A DNA stretch of 64,000 nucleotides from Emiliania huxleyi CCMP1516 (Eukaryota; Haptophyta; Isochrysidales; Noelaerhabdaceae): positions 392,728-456,727 of the forward strand of contig NW_005198091.1 of NCBI RefSeq assembly GCF_000372725.1, read 5' to 3'. The position numbers and the translations under genes are program-made. The notes below the pieces were generated by a model that saw only the letters and a program-made list of their open reading frames with translations, was not told the DNA's origin and made no database searches. Every line of letters starts with the position of its first letter. The first letter of the stretch is position 1. Shown one piece after another: positions 20,626-29,615 of this stretch.

Positions 20626-21465
20626 ATGATGCTCGCCATCCTGTCCCCGCAAGCCTTTGTCGCGCCTACTTCTTCCGCTGCCCTCACGTCGTTCCGGGCG
20701 TCCGCCATCACCATGCAGCAGACGTACGCCGACTACCTGGCAGCGCGGAACGGCGTGGCGGTTTCGCCGCCCGTCTCGCGGAACGGCGTGGCGGTTTCGC
20801 CGCCCGTCTCGCTTCCCCAACCCTCCTTCACCTACGAAGACTACCTTGCCCGCCGCCACGACTCTGCGACCGACGTTGCGCCCGCGGAGGAGGCCCCGGC
20901 CCCGGCTGCCGAGCACTCCTTCTACGCCGACTACCTGGCAACCCGCGACGCGGCCGAGGCGGTCGAGGCCGTCATCGGCTCTGCTCCCGTGGAGGCCCCC
21001 GCCCCCACCCCTGCTTCTTCTGCGCCCGAGTCCTTCTACGCGGACTATCTCGCTACTCGCGACGCCGCCGCCAAGGTGGCCGAGCCCGCTCCCGTCGAGG
21101 CCATGGCCGAGGCCCCGGCTGCCGCCTCGCCCACCTCCTTCTACCAGGAGTACCTCGCCTCCCGCGACTCTCCGCCGCTGGCGGTCGACGCTGCGCTTCT
21201 GGTGGCCCCGGCCCCGGCCCCGGTCGAGGCCGCGCCTGCGTCGCCGTACGCTGAGTACCTGGCGACCCGCGACGCTGCCGAGGCGGCCAAGGTGCCCGCG
21301 GCGGCCGTGGCCCCGGCCGTCCTTGCCCCGAAGCCGGTCGTGGCTGCGGTGCGGCAGGCGCAGCCGGGCAAGCCTGGCGCGTACGACCCATGGTCCGACG
21401 ACACGAAGACCCTCGTCACTTTCGAGGTCGACGGCGTGCCGAAGCAGTACCGCATCAAGCAGTAG
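20626..21465 (+). CDS. Plastid-targeted six-repeat protein, candidate scaffold
   Basis: A single exon of 279 aa from the ATG at 20626. The frame is open upstream to 20440, but that part reads as A-rich leader. MMLAILSPQAFVAP looks like a signal peptide ending in an ASAFAP-type site; residues 15-32 resemble a transit peptide. Six copies of a motif with consensus FYxDYLAxRD begin at Tyr34, 70, 100, 138, 173 and 208, spaced 30-38 residues by Ala/Pro/Glu-rich linkers likely to be disordered. An 11-residue unit (RNGVAVSPPVS) is duplicated between repeats 1 and 2, and the DNA copies are identical. The C-terminus (YDPWSDDTKTLVTFEVDG) is distinct and could fold. I recognise no family. The architecture resembles EPYC1-type Rubisco linkers, which is inference only. 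Confidence 0.75.
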   Translation: MMLAILSPQAFVAPTSSAALTSFRASAITMQQTYADYLAARNGVAVSPPVSRNGVAVSPPVSLPQPSFTYEDYLARRHDSATDVAPAEEAPAPAAEHSFYADYLATRDAAEAVEAVIGSAPVEAPAPTPASSAPESFYADYLATRDAAAKVAEPAPVEAMAEAPAAASPTSFYQEYLASRDSPPLAVDAALLVAPAPAPVEAAPASPYAEYLATRDAAEAAKVPAAAVAPAVLAPKPVVAAVRQAQPGKPGAYDPWSDDTKTLVTFEVDGVPKQYRIKQ

Positions 21466-22260
21466 AGGGACTCGCAACCCCTCGGACCCCCCCCCCCCTC
21501 CCTCCCTCTAGCGAGGCGCGGGGGACGACCAGAGCGAGGCCCCACCACGGGCCACACCCCGTCGAGGCGTGTCTGCATGAGTGCCCGGGACTTTGCATGA
21601 GCGCTCTGGTGCGACGGGGAGCATGGCGGCGCTCGGATGTCGGAAGTTTTGATATGTGTGTGTGGCCGAATTGCGGCAGCGGAACTCTGTGGCTGGCGTG
21701 ACTCTCATGCTCGAGACTGAGCGGTGATCTGATGCGACTCTTGCTCTCTGTTCGTGTCACATGACGTGGATCGTGGTTTACTGTATTTTGGTTAACGACA
21801 CTGTAGTCTTCCTCCGTTCCTGCTGCGGCTTTGCTGCGCGGCGCGGCGCGCGCGACCCCGCGCGGCTAGGCGCTACTAGGCCTCGGAGCTCGGAGGGAGA
21901 GCTAGTTGCTAGAGCCCAAGCCGTGTAGCTCCGCCGCGCCGGCGATCGCCGGTCCCGCGGAGACGTCCGGACACCCGCGCCGCGGCGGATCGACCGCGGC
22001 GCCGCGACCCCGACCGCGTCCGGCTCTCCGCGCGGGGGGGGGCCTCTCTCCCCTCTCGCCCCCGCCCTCGGCCTCGCTGGCCACAGGCCAGCCCATACGG
22101 CACCAGCCATAACCCTCCATTGCGCACCTAAAAGCCAAACAGCATACTACGGACACTTCATGCTTGACCGCGACGGGCACCTCCTTGCAGTAGCGCGCGG
22201 CGTGACGGGGGCACGGGGGCGCAACCACCGCCTCTGTGGTCTCACTGTTTCCTCACTCGT
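21466..22260. other. Intergenic, nothing recognised
   Basis: About 0.8 kb between two rightward genes. It holds the 3' flank of the repeat protein (C run at 21487-21497) and a GC-rich stretch at 21830-22080. No gene, long repeat or RNA gene was recognised. Confidence 0.5.
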
Positions 22261-23622
22261 ATGGTAAAGCTGCTAAGCCCGAGGAAGAAGCGGGCTGCGA
22301 AGGCTGCGCCGGATGATGCCGAAGGAGGCGTGTCGCCTCCACCGGCCGTCCGAGTCGCAGAGCCGCCCAGCCTCTCGCAGCCGCTCGCAGAGCAGTCAAC
22401 GGCAGGGGCTGTCGCGGCTCCTCAGTCCAAGGCAGGCGCTGTCGCGGCTCCTCAGTCCAAGGCAGGCGCTGTCGCGGCTCCCGGGCCCGCAGCGCAGCAG
22501 CAGCAGGCGCAGGGTCCCATCGCGAGCTGCCTGGGGCAGCTGCGACAGAGCGTGAAGAACTGCATCGCGGTGCTGCAGGCGTGCCGCATAGGAGGGCTCG
22601 CGGGCCTCGCCAAGATCCTGGCGGCGCAGCCCGGCACGTGGCCGCTGGCCGTGCACCTGACCCCGACCGAGACGGGCATCGACGTGCAGGAGTCGTTCGG
22701 CAACGTGGCGCTGCCGACCGCAACCTCGGAGTACTACGTCGACGCGCTCGCCGACGGCGTGACGGCGACCGTCACCATCACGCACCCCGGCTCGGGCGTC
22801 ATCTTCTGCAACGTGGCGGCGTACACGCCCGACGGCAACCCAGTCCTCCTTCCGGACGGCTCCTACGACCAGCTCGTGCCTGAGCCGTCTGGCCAGAGGA
22901 AGACGGTGAGCAAGCAGTTCACCGGGCCGCTGCAGCTGGTGGTTCGTTTCTACAAGAACATCCGGCTGCGGCAAGAGTGGGCGAGCGAGCAGGGCTGGCT
23001 GCCAACCATCGAGGTGGACGGCGAGGCCCTGCCCGAGACCTCGCTCGCCGACCGCAAGGCCTTCTCCAGTCGGCTCACCCCGCAGCTCGAGAAAGCGGTT
23101 GTGAGCATCGCGCCGGCCGAGCGCACAAAAGAGTCGGAGACCCTAGCCTTCGTGGTCAACGACGGCGCCGGCCTGTACCCCAACCCGCAGAGCAAGTACT
23201 CCTTCTTCAACCCCTCCATCCCAGAGGGCAAGAGCGGCGTCAAGATCTCGATGTGCTGGCCGTCGCAAGAGGACAAGTCCAAGTGCAGGCTGCTATTTGG
23301 CGACCTGATGGTGACCGACATGCAGACCACCCGGACAGACGCCTCCCTCCCGTCGGACCAGCACGGCGACGACGGCGGGGGCGACTACGGCACGCGGTGG
23401 GGCGAGGCCGTCGTCGCCTACATCTACACCGCGCACGCGCCGCTCTCGGAGGAGGCGGTGGAGGCGCTCGCCGCGGAGACGGCCTTCCTGATGCGCTGGA
23501 GCGCCGATACGACGGCACCCGGCATCGTGTACCGCCTCGTGCACAAGCTCGGCGACAGCGAGACGCAAACGGCCATCCACGACCTCCTCTCCTCGGACCA
23601 GATCAAAATCGAGTATGTCTGA
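22261..23622 (+). CDS. Unrecognised 453-aa protein
   Basis: A single open frame of 453 aa with codon use like its neighbours. The N-terminus is basic (LLSPRKKRAAKAA). A low-complexity stretch holds about 2.5 copies of AGAVAAPQSK (residues 48-74), followed by a Q run and an Ala/Cys-rich helix. From about 130 to 453 the sequence is complex and probably folded: ESFGNVALPTATSEYYVDAL, GSGVIFCNVAAYTPDG, GPLQLVVRFYKNIRLRQEW, AFVVNDGAGLYPNPQSKYSF and GIVYRLVHKLGDSETQTAIH. No signal peptide or membrane segment is visible. I do not recognise the family and assign no function. The start at 22261 is the first ATG in frame. Confidence 0.7.
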   Translation: MVKLLSPRKKRAAKAAPDDAEGGVSPPPAVRVAEPPSLSQPLAEQSTAGAVAAPQSKAGAVAAPQSKAGAVAAPGPAAQQQQAQGPIASCLGQLRQSVKNCIAVLQACRIGGLAGLAKILAAQPGTWPLAVHLTPTETGIDVQESFGNVALPTATSEYYVDALADGVTATVTITHPGSGVIFCNVAAYTPDGNPVLLPDGSYDQLVPEPSGQRKTVSKQFTGPLQLVVRFYKNIRLRQEWASEQGWLPTIEVDGEALPETSLADRKAFSSRLTPQLEKAVVSIAPAERTKESETLAFVVNDGAGLYPNPQSKYSFFNPSIPEGKSGVKISMCWPSQEDKSKCRLLFGDLMVTDMQTTRTDASLPSDQHGDDGGGDYGTRWGEAVVAYIYTAHAPLSEEAVEALAAETAFLMRWSADTTAPGIVYRLVHKLGDSETQTAIHDLLSSDQIKIEYV

Positions 23623-24319
23623 CCGGCGGCCCGGCGGGGCGGGTCCGGGGGGGGAGTCTGGGGGGGGGGGGCGCTCCTCCGGCGGGGGGTTTCATGAAAA
23701 AGAAAGAAAGTATTTGCGAAGACACCGTCAGCAGCCTCCCGTGCCCAGAGCGCAGAGCTCTGGGGGGGAGGCGGGGGCCCCCGGAGGGGCACCTCCCGTG
23801 CGCCGTGCCGCTGCGGGGTGCCGCGCGCCGCGCAGCTCTTAGGGGACCCCTAGGCTTAAAAGGGTGGGCCCTGGGGCGCCTGCGGCTTAAACGGCTTAAA
23901 ACCTGCCCGGGCAGGTTTTGGAGGCTCCCCAGTAGACGCCAGAGGCCGGGAAGCTGGCTACAGTCAGCTGGCACGCGTCCCCTATGCGAGTATGGCTTAC
24001 AGATGTGTCTTCAGAGGCGGTTTTGTGCCTAATAACGGCAGTATTGGAGAAACCGGCGCGGAACCCAGCGACGCGTGCCGGTGAGGCCGATTTTCTTAAA
24101 CGGTCTTAAAAGAGGGACCCCCCCGTGCCTGCAATCTCTTAAATGACAATTTGAGCCCCCAAACCTCCTCATTTCTTAAAAGGTCTTAAAAAAATCCGGC
24201 CCTCAGAACCCTAGGGGTACCTAAGGCGCAGCTGTTTAAGCTTTAACATTAACTTTGGGCCTAACAGTTGCGCTAGTGTTGGCTGAAATCCTTAACGTTA
24301 TTCAAGTGTTCACCCGAGC
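23623..24319. other. Intergenic; palindrome and CTTAAA-rich stretch
   Basis: Non-coding by inspection. G-rich 3' flank (23630-23690) is followed by a region dotted with CTTAAA (23857, 23886, 23895, 24097, 24107, 24138, 24175, 24185). A perfect 22-bp palindrome lies at 23898-23919. Composition is less GC-rich after 24000. This may be relic mobile DNA; it shows no match to other parts of the window. Confidence 0.5.
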
Positions 24320-24503
24320 CGAGCTGACGCGCCGAGGCGCCGGCCAGTCGCAGCCGTGAGGCATGCCATAGCAGCAGAGGCACCTCCTACCCATTGGGCG
24401 GGCAGACAGAAGGCCAGGGCAGCACTGGCAAGTGCAACGCGCCTCATGTCGGAGAGCGACCGTGCCTCGTTCGCCGCTTATGATGTACTCGTAGAGTTTG
24501 TGA

Positions 24504-26145
24504 TCTGTGATCTGTAAGGGTCCGCCCGCAGGCGCAACCCTTACAGATCACAGTTTTGTATACCGAGGCGGTGCCCGGTGCCGAGCGCAGGCAGAGCCCA
24601 CAGGTCGGACCTTAAGACAAAAAAAAAAAAATAAAATATTCTTAGCTTCAAGCCCCCCTCCGAGACTAGGGACAGAACCACACCAGTATCAGACCAGCGG
24701 GACTGCGCCTCGCCCCCACTTGCCCTGACTACACAGGATAGCATGCCCCGATAACGGCGACACATAGTGGGGGACACTGCGCAAGGAGGGGGTGCGAAGG
24801 CTCATTGGGGTACTAGGTGGGACCATGAGGGGGGGTGGGCGGGGTCCTGTGGGGGTGAAATGTTGCGCGGCGAATTCGAACCTACCCCCTCGCCGCGCCG
24901 ATCCTCACGCGGAGGGTAAAACCCTGGTCGGACCTTAAGACAGCATTGTAGATCCCTGGGCGAGGGTGATGGAGGGGGGGGTCCGGCGGCGGAGCACCCA
25001 CCTCCTCCCGGCGTGCCGGGAGGCAGGATGTCATCCCCCGTTGATCCAGGCCGCCCCGTCGGGGGTAGACCGCTCGTCTAGCCAATCAGCCTTAAGCGAG
25101 CGGTCTGGCCGTTGGAATGGCCGAGTTTGGTGTGGGCTTTGCGTCCTCGCATCGATCGTGGTTGTAGGGATATCGTTATGAACAACAATCACCACATGGG
25201 GAGGCGGCTGTCTCCGAAGGCGAACCTCAGTTACGAGCCACCACCCCTACTTGCCTCCTCTTTGTTCCCTGGCTTTCTGTCTCTTGCGCGCCTGCTGTCC
25301 AAGCCGTGCCCCCCGCGTCTCGCCTCCTCGCACCCACCCCGGCGGGGGGGCGCCTTCGTGCCTTTCGTCCCCTGCAGTGCGTGCGCGCTCCTCCCCGTAC
25401 GTCACCGGCCCCCCGTCCTCTGTGTGCTGTTGGCTCGCCCCCTCTATCTGACCCATTGAATCGCTACGTTCATTCTCAAATCGCCCCCGCTTCCTCTGCG
25501 GCTGGGACGCCTCGTGCTCTGGCTGTTCCTCGTCTACGTCCATCACTGTGAATTCGTCGTCTGTCTGGCTGCCTTCGTTTGGATGGCCCGTTTCGGGTGG
25601 TTGCTCGCTCGGCCCTGGCTCTGTTGTGCGGTCGGGCATCTCTTCGTCCTCGCTCCTCTCTCCATCTTCGTCGCCGTCGTTGGCGTCTTCGGGGTGTCTG
25701 TGTCCGTCCCCGCCGCTGCCTCCTTGTAGGAGTTCGAAACGGAGTCGGTCCAGGAAGCGTCGTGCGGCTCTTCGGTTCCGTTGGCCCTTCCTGGGCGCCC
25801 GTTGGCTGCCTTGGCTGCTCTGGCTCCCCTCGCTCTCTTTCCCCTGACTCTGTTGGCTGTACTGACTCTGGCTCCCCCCGCCCTCCGCCTCTTCCTCCGT
25901 TGCTACGTTGGGGAGCTCGAAGAACTCATCGTCGATAAAGGCCATCTCGTCGTCCGCCGAGGCGTTCTCGTCTCTCTCGTCGTCTCCCTCGTCGTCGTAC
26001 GTCTCACTCACTGGCGGCTCGCTCTCCCTCGGGTCCGTCGTCCCGTCTTCGGGCGTTGGGCCGTGGACTGCCTTGTCGTGCTCTGCCGTGTTCCACGGCT
26101 CGACCCCGGCTCCCTGCGCCTCGCGCACCGCATCGAGGGTCCGCT
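24504..26145 (-). mobile_element. Candidate non-LTR retroelement, minus strand
   Basis: This block is absent from the otherwise matching 32.4-32.7 kb copy, so it is an insertion. Read on the minus strand it contains one long ORF (25247-26128) and ends in a tail with tandem ATCACAG units (GGACCCTTACAGATCACAG). The same tail occurs alone at 52563-52609, as expected for a heavily 5'-truncated copy. A block GGTCGGACCTTAAGACA occurs twice on the plus strand (24601 and 24929). No reverse transcriptase was found, so it is non-autonomous or internally deleted. Confidence 0.6.
25247..26128 (-). CDS. Retroelement-associated acidic/basic ORF
   Basis: A 293-aa open frame inside the inserted block. It is strongly charged and low in complexity: acidic (DDEMAFIDDEFFELP, DANDGDEDGERSEDEE) alternating with Gln/Ser-rich (SQSQYSQQSQGKES) and basic (RKGQRNRRAARRFLDRLRF) segments, and a Lys/Arg-rich C-terminus. 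No zinc knuckle, reverse transcriptase or endonuclease motif is visible. The mixture could suit an ORF1/gag-like nucleic-acid-binding protein, but that rests on its position only. It may not be expressed. Confidence 0.4.
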   Translation of the reverse strand: MREAQGAGVEPWNTAEHDKAVHGPTPEDGTTDPRESEPPVSETYDDEGDDERDENASADDEMAFIDDEFFELPNVATEEEAEGGGSQSQYSQQSQGKESEGSQSSQGSQRAPRKGQRNRRAARRFLDRLRFELLQGGSGGDGHRHPEDANDGDEDGERSEDEEMPDRTTEPGPSEQPPETGHPNEGSQTDDEFTVMDVDEEQPEHEASQPQRKRGRFENERSDSMGQIEGASQQHTEDGGPVTYGEERARTAGDERHEGAPPPGWVRGGETRGARLGQQARKRQKAREQRGGK

Positions 26146-26439
26146 TTGTAGAGATTTCACGTTGTAGAGCGCCTCTACATCGCTCTACAACGGAGGCGCT
26201 TCGTCCCGCGGCGGATGTAGAGCTCTACAGCTCTACAGCGCTCTCCAGCGCTCTACATCTCTACAGCTCTACAGCGCTCTATACACTCTACATCCCTCTA
26301 TACACCCTCCCTCAGTTCATGGCCCTCCAAATTCGGGTCGGAGCGCAGCGGAGTGGGCCCCGAGTTTGAAAAGGGCGACGGACTCTTGCGTCCTAGCCTC
26401 CAACAACGCCTCCCCGGCGCAGAGGGGGCCCCGGAGGGA

Positions 26440-26592
26440 TGCTCAACCACGCAGAAAGAAAGAAAGAAAGAAAACGGACAACCAAAGGGATGGGAGGACC
26501 ACGCAACGCCCGCACGTGTGAAGGAGCACTTGGAGCACTTGGAGCACTTGGAGTGCGGTCATCAACCTCACGCCCAGGACCGGGGAGCTGAG
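26440..26592 (-). repeat. Repeat families A (inverted) and B
   Basis: 26450-26512 is the inverted pyrimidine end of family A (AAGAAAGAAAACGGACAACC, GGGATGGGAGGACC). 26520-26592 is family B (GAGCACTTGGAGCACTTGG, TGCGGTCATCAACCTCACG), matching 61755-61825. It lies just upstream of the rightward gene starting at 26695. Confidence 0.75.
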
Positions 26593-26694
26593 ATTGGGGG
26601 GTTGCCTTCTTATTTCACGCTGACGTGTGCGAGCGAGGTTTCCACCTCTCTGCCGCTCACCTCAAAGCACCAAGCGCCAAGCGCCCGCACGTGA

Positions 26695-27296
26695 ATGAGA
26701 GTACTCGCGCCGCTCCTGCTCGCGCTCGCCGCTCCGAGCAGGGCTGCCAATCCCAAGAACTCTGGGTGCGTGGTCCAGGCGACGTGGCCCGATGGACGAG
26801 TCGAAGACAGGCGCGTGCCTGGCTCCACATATGAGCGGCTGCCTAGGCGTTGTGCCAGCTCACACCCACCCTCCTCGCCCCGGCCCAGGGAGTGCATCGT
26901 TGAGGGCGAGGGGCGCAGCGGGCGGAGGTCGTCGGGCCGCGAGGCGATTGGCGCATCGTTTGGGTGGCTCAAAGATACGCGGTGGAACTGGAACAGATGG
27001 CGCGACGTCATCTTCCGCGCCGACGGCTCCTTCCTGGCTCCAGCGGAGGGCTGTGAGGCGGAAGGCAATCCAGCGTGCCGGTGGTATACCTCGGAGGACG
27101 ACGTCATTGTCAAGTGAGACTCGCCACTCTTGAAGCGCCAGCCGCATGCACCACTGACTCAAGCGGTGGCCGCCCCGCTGCACGCAGGTTTGGCGGCGCG
27201 GGCCAACACAAGCTCAGCGTGGACTCGGACCGGCGCACGATGTCGGGCTTCCGAGAGTCTGACGGCGACGCGGTCACCGCAGAGCGAGTGAAGTGA
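26695..27296 (+). CDS. Small secreted Trp/Cys-rich domain protein, two exons
   Basis: Exons 26695-27113 and 27188-27296 (GT-AG intron with donor GTGAGA); 175 aa. MRVLAPLLLALAAPSRA is a signal peptide. The C-terminal half is a compact module: GWLKDTRWNWNRWRDVIFRA, DGSFLAPAEGC, NPACRWYTSEDDVIVKFGGA, GQHKLSVDSDRRTMSGFRES. I recall similar W-x-W..WRDVxFxxDGxFxAP modules as recurrent in microalgal genomes, without a known function. A further in-frame 78-nt GC-AG intron (26811-26888) may exist: removing it joins GRVEDR to ECIVEGEG and discards a Pro/Cys-rich stretch. The frame is open either way. Confidence 0.65.
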
Positions 27297-27583
27297 GGAC
27301 TGTGCAAGGGGAGGAGGCGCATTCCGCTCGGCCGCGTGCCGGCGGTCAGAGGCCAGAGGCCACCCATGCCTGCTGCTCGGAGAGGAATGTTTCATCCCAC
27401 GCCACTGGCTCTAGGTTGAGTGGCGGGACGCGAGTGCGGGCCGGGGACACAGATGTTTCGAGAGCGCTCGGGCCGCTCTGCAACACGCGTTTGTGCGGAG
27501 ATCGGACGGCCAGGTCGGGTTCGCGAGTACTTTTTCAAGTAGTGACACCGGACGTGCGTCCCCAATATTATCACACAGTGTAT

Positions 27584-28636
27584 CTAAATGAACAACACTA
27601 TTTCTCCGGGTCGCGAGCGCTCAGACCTCGCAGTGCCGATGGCGCTAACCGCTGTGTGCGGTCCCTGCTCCGTAGCGTCGCTCTCTCTCACGGACACGAC
27701 GGTCTCGAACTCGTCAAGCTGCTGGCCGCGGTACTCGATCGGGGGCAGCTCCATCGCCAGCGAGACGTGGCGGTCGAACATACCGAGCACGAGCTCTCGC
27801 CTCTCCGACGTGCCGCAACCCTCCCCGCCGTCTGCCACCAGCGCCCCGCCATCCGCCCCGCAGCGAGTCCACAGCGTCCGGCGGACAGCGCCGCCATCGG
27901 CAAAGACGCGGCGTGGTTCGGCCCGCCGCGGCACCTCCTCGCGGATCGGCGCCTCGCAGGGAGGGACGATGTGCGGAACGAGCACCTCGGGCAGCGGCGG
28001 CATCTCCAGCGGCCGCTCGCGCCAGTAGTTGAAGAGCAGCGTGTGGCGGAGGGATGACCGGAGGTGGCAGCGCCCGGAGGCCGCCACCCCTTGCGGTGCA
28101 GCCGTCGGCGCGCCTCCCAGGCCGCACACGCCGTGCAGGAGGCTGCCCTCAAAGACCGCCATCGCGCCGGCGTGCGGCCAGACGAGGCTCGCGCGGACCA
28201 TGCGCCCAAGCGCCTCCGGCGGCCTTTGGTCGAGGACGAGCGTGGGGCCGCCGTGGTCGTCCAGGTACAGCACGACGCTCAGCAGCGGGCTGCGAAGCTC
28301 ACCGTGCCGCTGCGCATGCTCCTCGTCGCAGTCCCAGTGCAGCTGCATGCTAGAGCCCGTCGGACGTCTCTGCGTCCAGAACTCAAGCCCAGAGCAGCGT
28401 CCTGCGGCGGCCGCCACCGCCGCCGGAAGTGCTGCATCGACGTGGGCGACCGTCGCGCGAAGCAGCGCGCCAGGCACCTCTCCACGAGGGAGCCAGTGCG
28501 ACTCCCGCCACCAGTGCGCCCGGGCGTCGGGCGAGTCGCTCCCTTGCAGCTCGGTCAGCCAGGCTCGCAGCAGCTGGCACGGCAGCGCAGTGGAGGCGAC
28601 GGCAGCCAGCGGCTGGCCGGAAGCATCGGTGACCAT
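27584..28636 (-). CDS. 2-oxoglutarate/Fe(II)-dependent oxygenase
   Basis: A single exon of 350 aa. The double-stranded beta-helix core shows the iron facial triad HxD...H in MQLHWDCDEEHA (near residue 100) and FEGSLLHGVCG (near 165). A likely 2-oxoglutarate-binding Arg lies in SLRHTLLFNYWRERP. The strand LLSVVLYLDDHGGPTLVLDQ is typical of prolyl-4-hydroxylase-like enzymes. No signal peptide is evident. The C-terminal 130 residues are unrelated and end in VLFI. The substrate is unknown; protein hydroxylation is a guess. The gene converges on the small secreted protein gene (287-bp spacer). Confidence 0.8.
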   Translation of the reverse strand: MVTDASGQPLAAVASTALPCQLLRAWLTELQGSDSPDARAHWWRESHWLPRGEVPGALLRATVAHVDAALPAAVAAAAGRCSGLEFWTQRRPTGSSMQLHWDCDEEHAQRHGELRSPLLSVVLYLDDHGGPTLVLDQRPPEALGRMVRASLVWPHAGAMAVFEGSLLHGVCGLGGAPTAAPQGVAASGRCHLRSSLRHTLLFNYWRERPLEMPPLPEVLVPHIVPPCEAPIREEVPRRAEPRRVFADGGAVRRTLWTRCGADGGALVADGGEGCGTSERRELVLGMFDRHVSLAMELPPIEYRGQQLDEFETVVSVRESDATEQGPHTAVSAIGTARSERSRPGEIVLFI

Positions 28637-28899
28637 ATTAGCTTTGTAGATGGCAGACGGGGTTCGGCCTCCAACCAGTTAGGGAAGCCCGAAGACGGGG
28701 AGGACGCGGCCCTGAGTAGGGTAGTGCCGTACGCTCGTGCTGCAAAAACCTGGCCGGCCCCTGCCCTGCCCCTACCTACCTACCAACCTACCTACCCTAC
28801 TTATGGGAAACTAAAAAAGAAATCACCTGGGTGAAGGTGGGGTACTATACCAACTAGAGTGATGGTTGGTGGTACTCTCCTGCAACCACAGTCCTTCTT

Positions 28900-29095
28900 G
28901 TGACATGGCAGGCCACTCTCAAGCCCTACAAGCATCAGATCACCCATTTGGGGAGGGTTGACATCGTGATTTCCGCGGAAAATTTCTTTTTCTGCTGTGA
29001 AAATTCCAGCGTGGAAGAGGGAAAAACCACGGGAGGGCCCAGACCTACCCTTCCTACCCCGGCATCAGGTCCGAAAAGTAAAAAGAATCCACCCG
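28900..29095 (-). repeat. Inverted copy of the 8045-8210 repeat
   Basis: The minus strand here matches 8045-8210 plus: GGAGGGTTGACATCGTGATT on this plus strand is the complement of the block near 8165-8185. The shared stretch of about 170 bp extends from the CAAGCCCTACAAGC block to the CCTACCCCGG block. It lies in the spacer 28637-29163, where no gene is seen. Confidence 0.7.
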
Positions 29096-29163
29096 AGCGT
29101 GCCGTCATCTCCTGTCGTCCGTAACCCTGCCATCATACACACACTCACGCCGCGATCGCGAGA

Positions 29164-29615
29164 ATGATTGGATGGGCAACTCGCACTCCTGTCGTCGTCA
29201 GAGCCTACTTCCGCCAAGGCGTTCCTCCCAACTCGATGAAGATGGTGCGCCGCGCCTTGAACAGCCCCGTCTCTTTCTCCGTCCTCGATGGTGTCATCTC
29301 CGTGTGCGTGACGCTCTGGATCGGAGCAGCGCTCCTGGTATGAGCCACCAATTTAATTCACCAACACAGCCAATCCACTCCGCGGCACTAACTTCAACCG
29401 TGCCTCCGTAGCGCGGCGTCCCGCAGGCTTTGCTCAGCGCGGGTCTGGGCGCTTCCGGCGCCTTCTACCTGATGCTCTCAACTTCAATGGCGCTCGGCAC
29501 CGTGCAGGCAGCGCCGGCCAAAGCGAGCATGAGCAAGAGTACCGCGACTTCGGAAGAAGAAGATGAAGCGATCTTCCTGTGGGGAGGACCTTCGCGGTAC
29601 ACGTACACGGGCTAG
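29164..29615 (+). CDS. Small putative membrane protein, two exons
   Basis: Exons 29164-29337 and 29412-29615, joined by a 74-nt GT-AG intron (donor GTATGA, acceptor CCGTAG); 125 aa. Two hydrophobic segments, VLDGVISVCVTLWIGAALL and LLSAGLGASGAFYLMLSTSM, suggest two membrane helices. The N-terminus (GWATRTPVVVRAYFRQGVPP) is basic, and the C-terminus has a Glu/Asp patch (SEEEDEAIFLW). I do not recognise the family. Organelle membrane is plausible but unproven. Neither exon is long; support is the precise splice, the frame continuity and the paired hydrophobic segments. Confidence 0.55.

Larger units (their letters stand above)
24320..26315 (-). mobile_element. Partial copy of the long-TIR transposon, split by a retroelement
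   Basis: On the minus strand, 26315-26146 matches the left terminal repeat of the transposon at 32398-33268 (ends CTGAGGGAGGGTGTA; arrays of CTCTACAG and CTGTAGAG). 24500-24320 matches its interior at 32565-32740 (GCGGCGAACGAGGCACGG, ATGAGGCGCGTTGCACTTGC, CTCACGGCTGCGACTGG). The opposite terminus is missing. The two matching parts, adjacent in the 32 kb copy, are separated here by about 1.64 kb of unrelated sequence. Confidence 0.75.

Noticed and set aside
20101..21477. 458-codon minus-strand frame
   Set aside because: Antisense to the six-repeat protein and continuous with the WSC gene only by chance; Gly/Arg-rich.
24860..24900. tRNA B-box-like GGTTCGAATTC on the minus strand
   Set aside because: No matching A box, acceptor stem or cloverleaf could be drawn around it.
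25980..26320. Possible CRISPR-like or satellite array of CTCTACAG units
   Set aside because: Units are inverted and unspaced and form the terminal repeats of a transposon that is intact at 32.4 kb.
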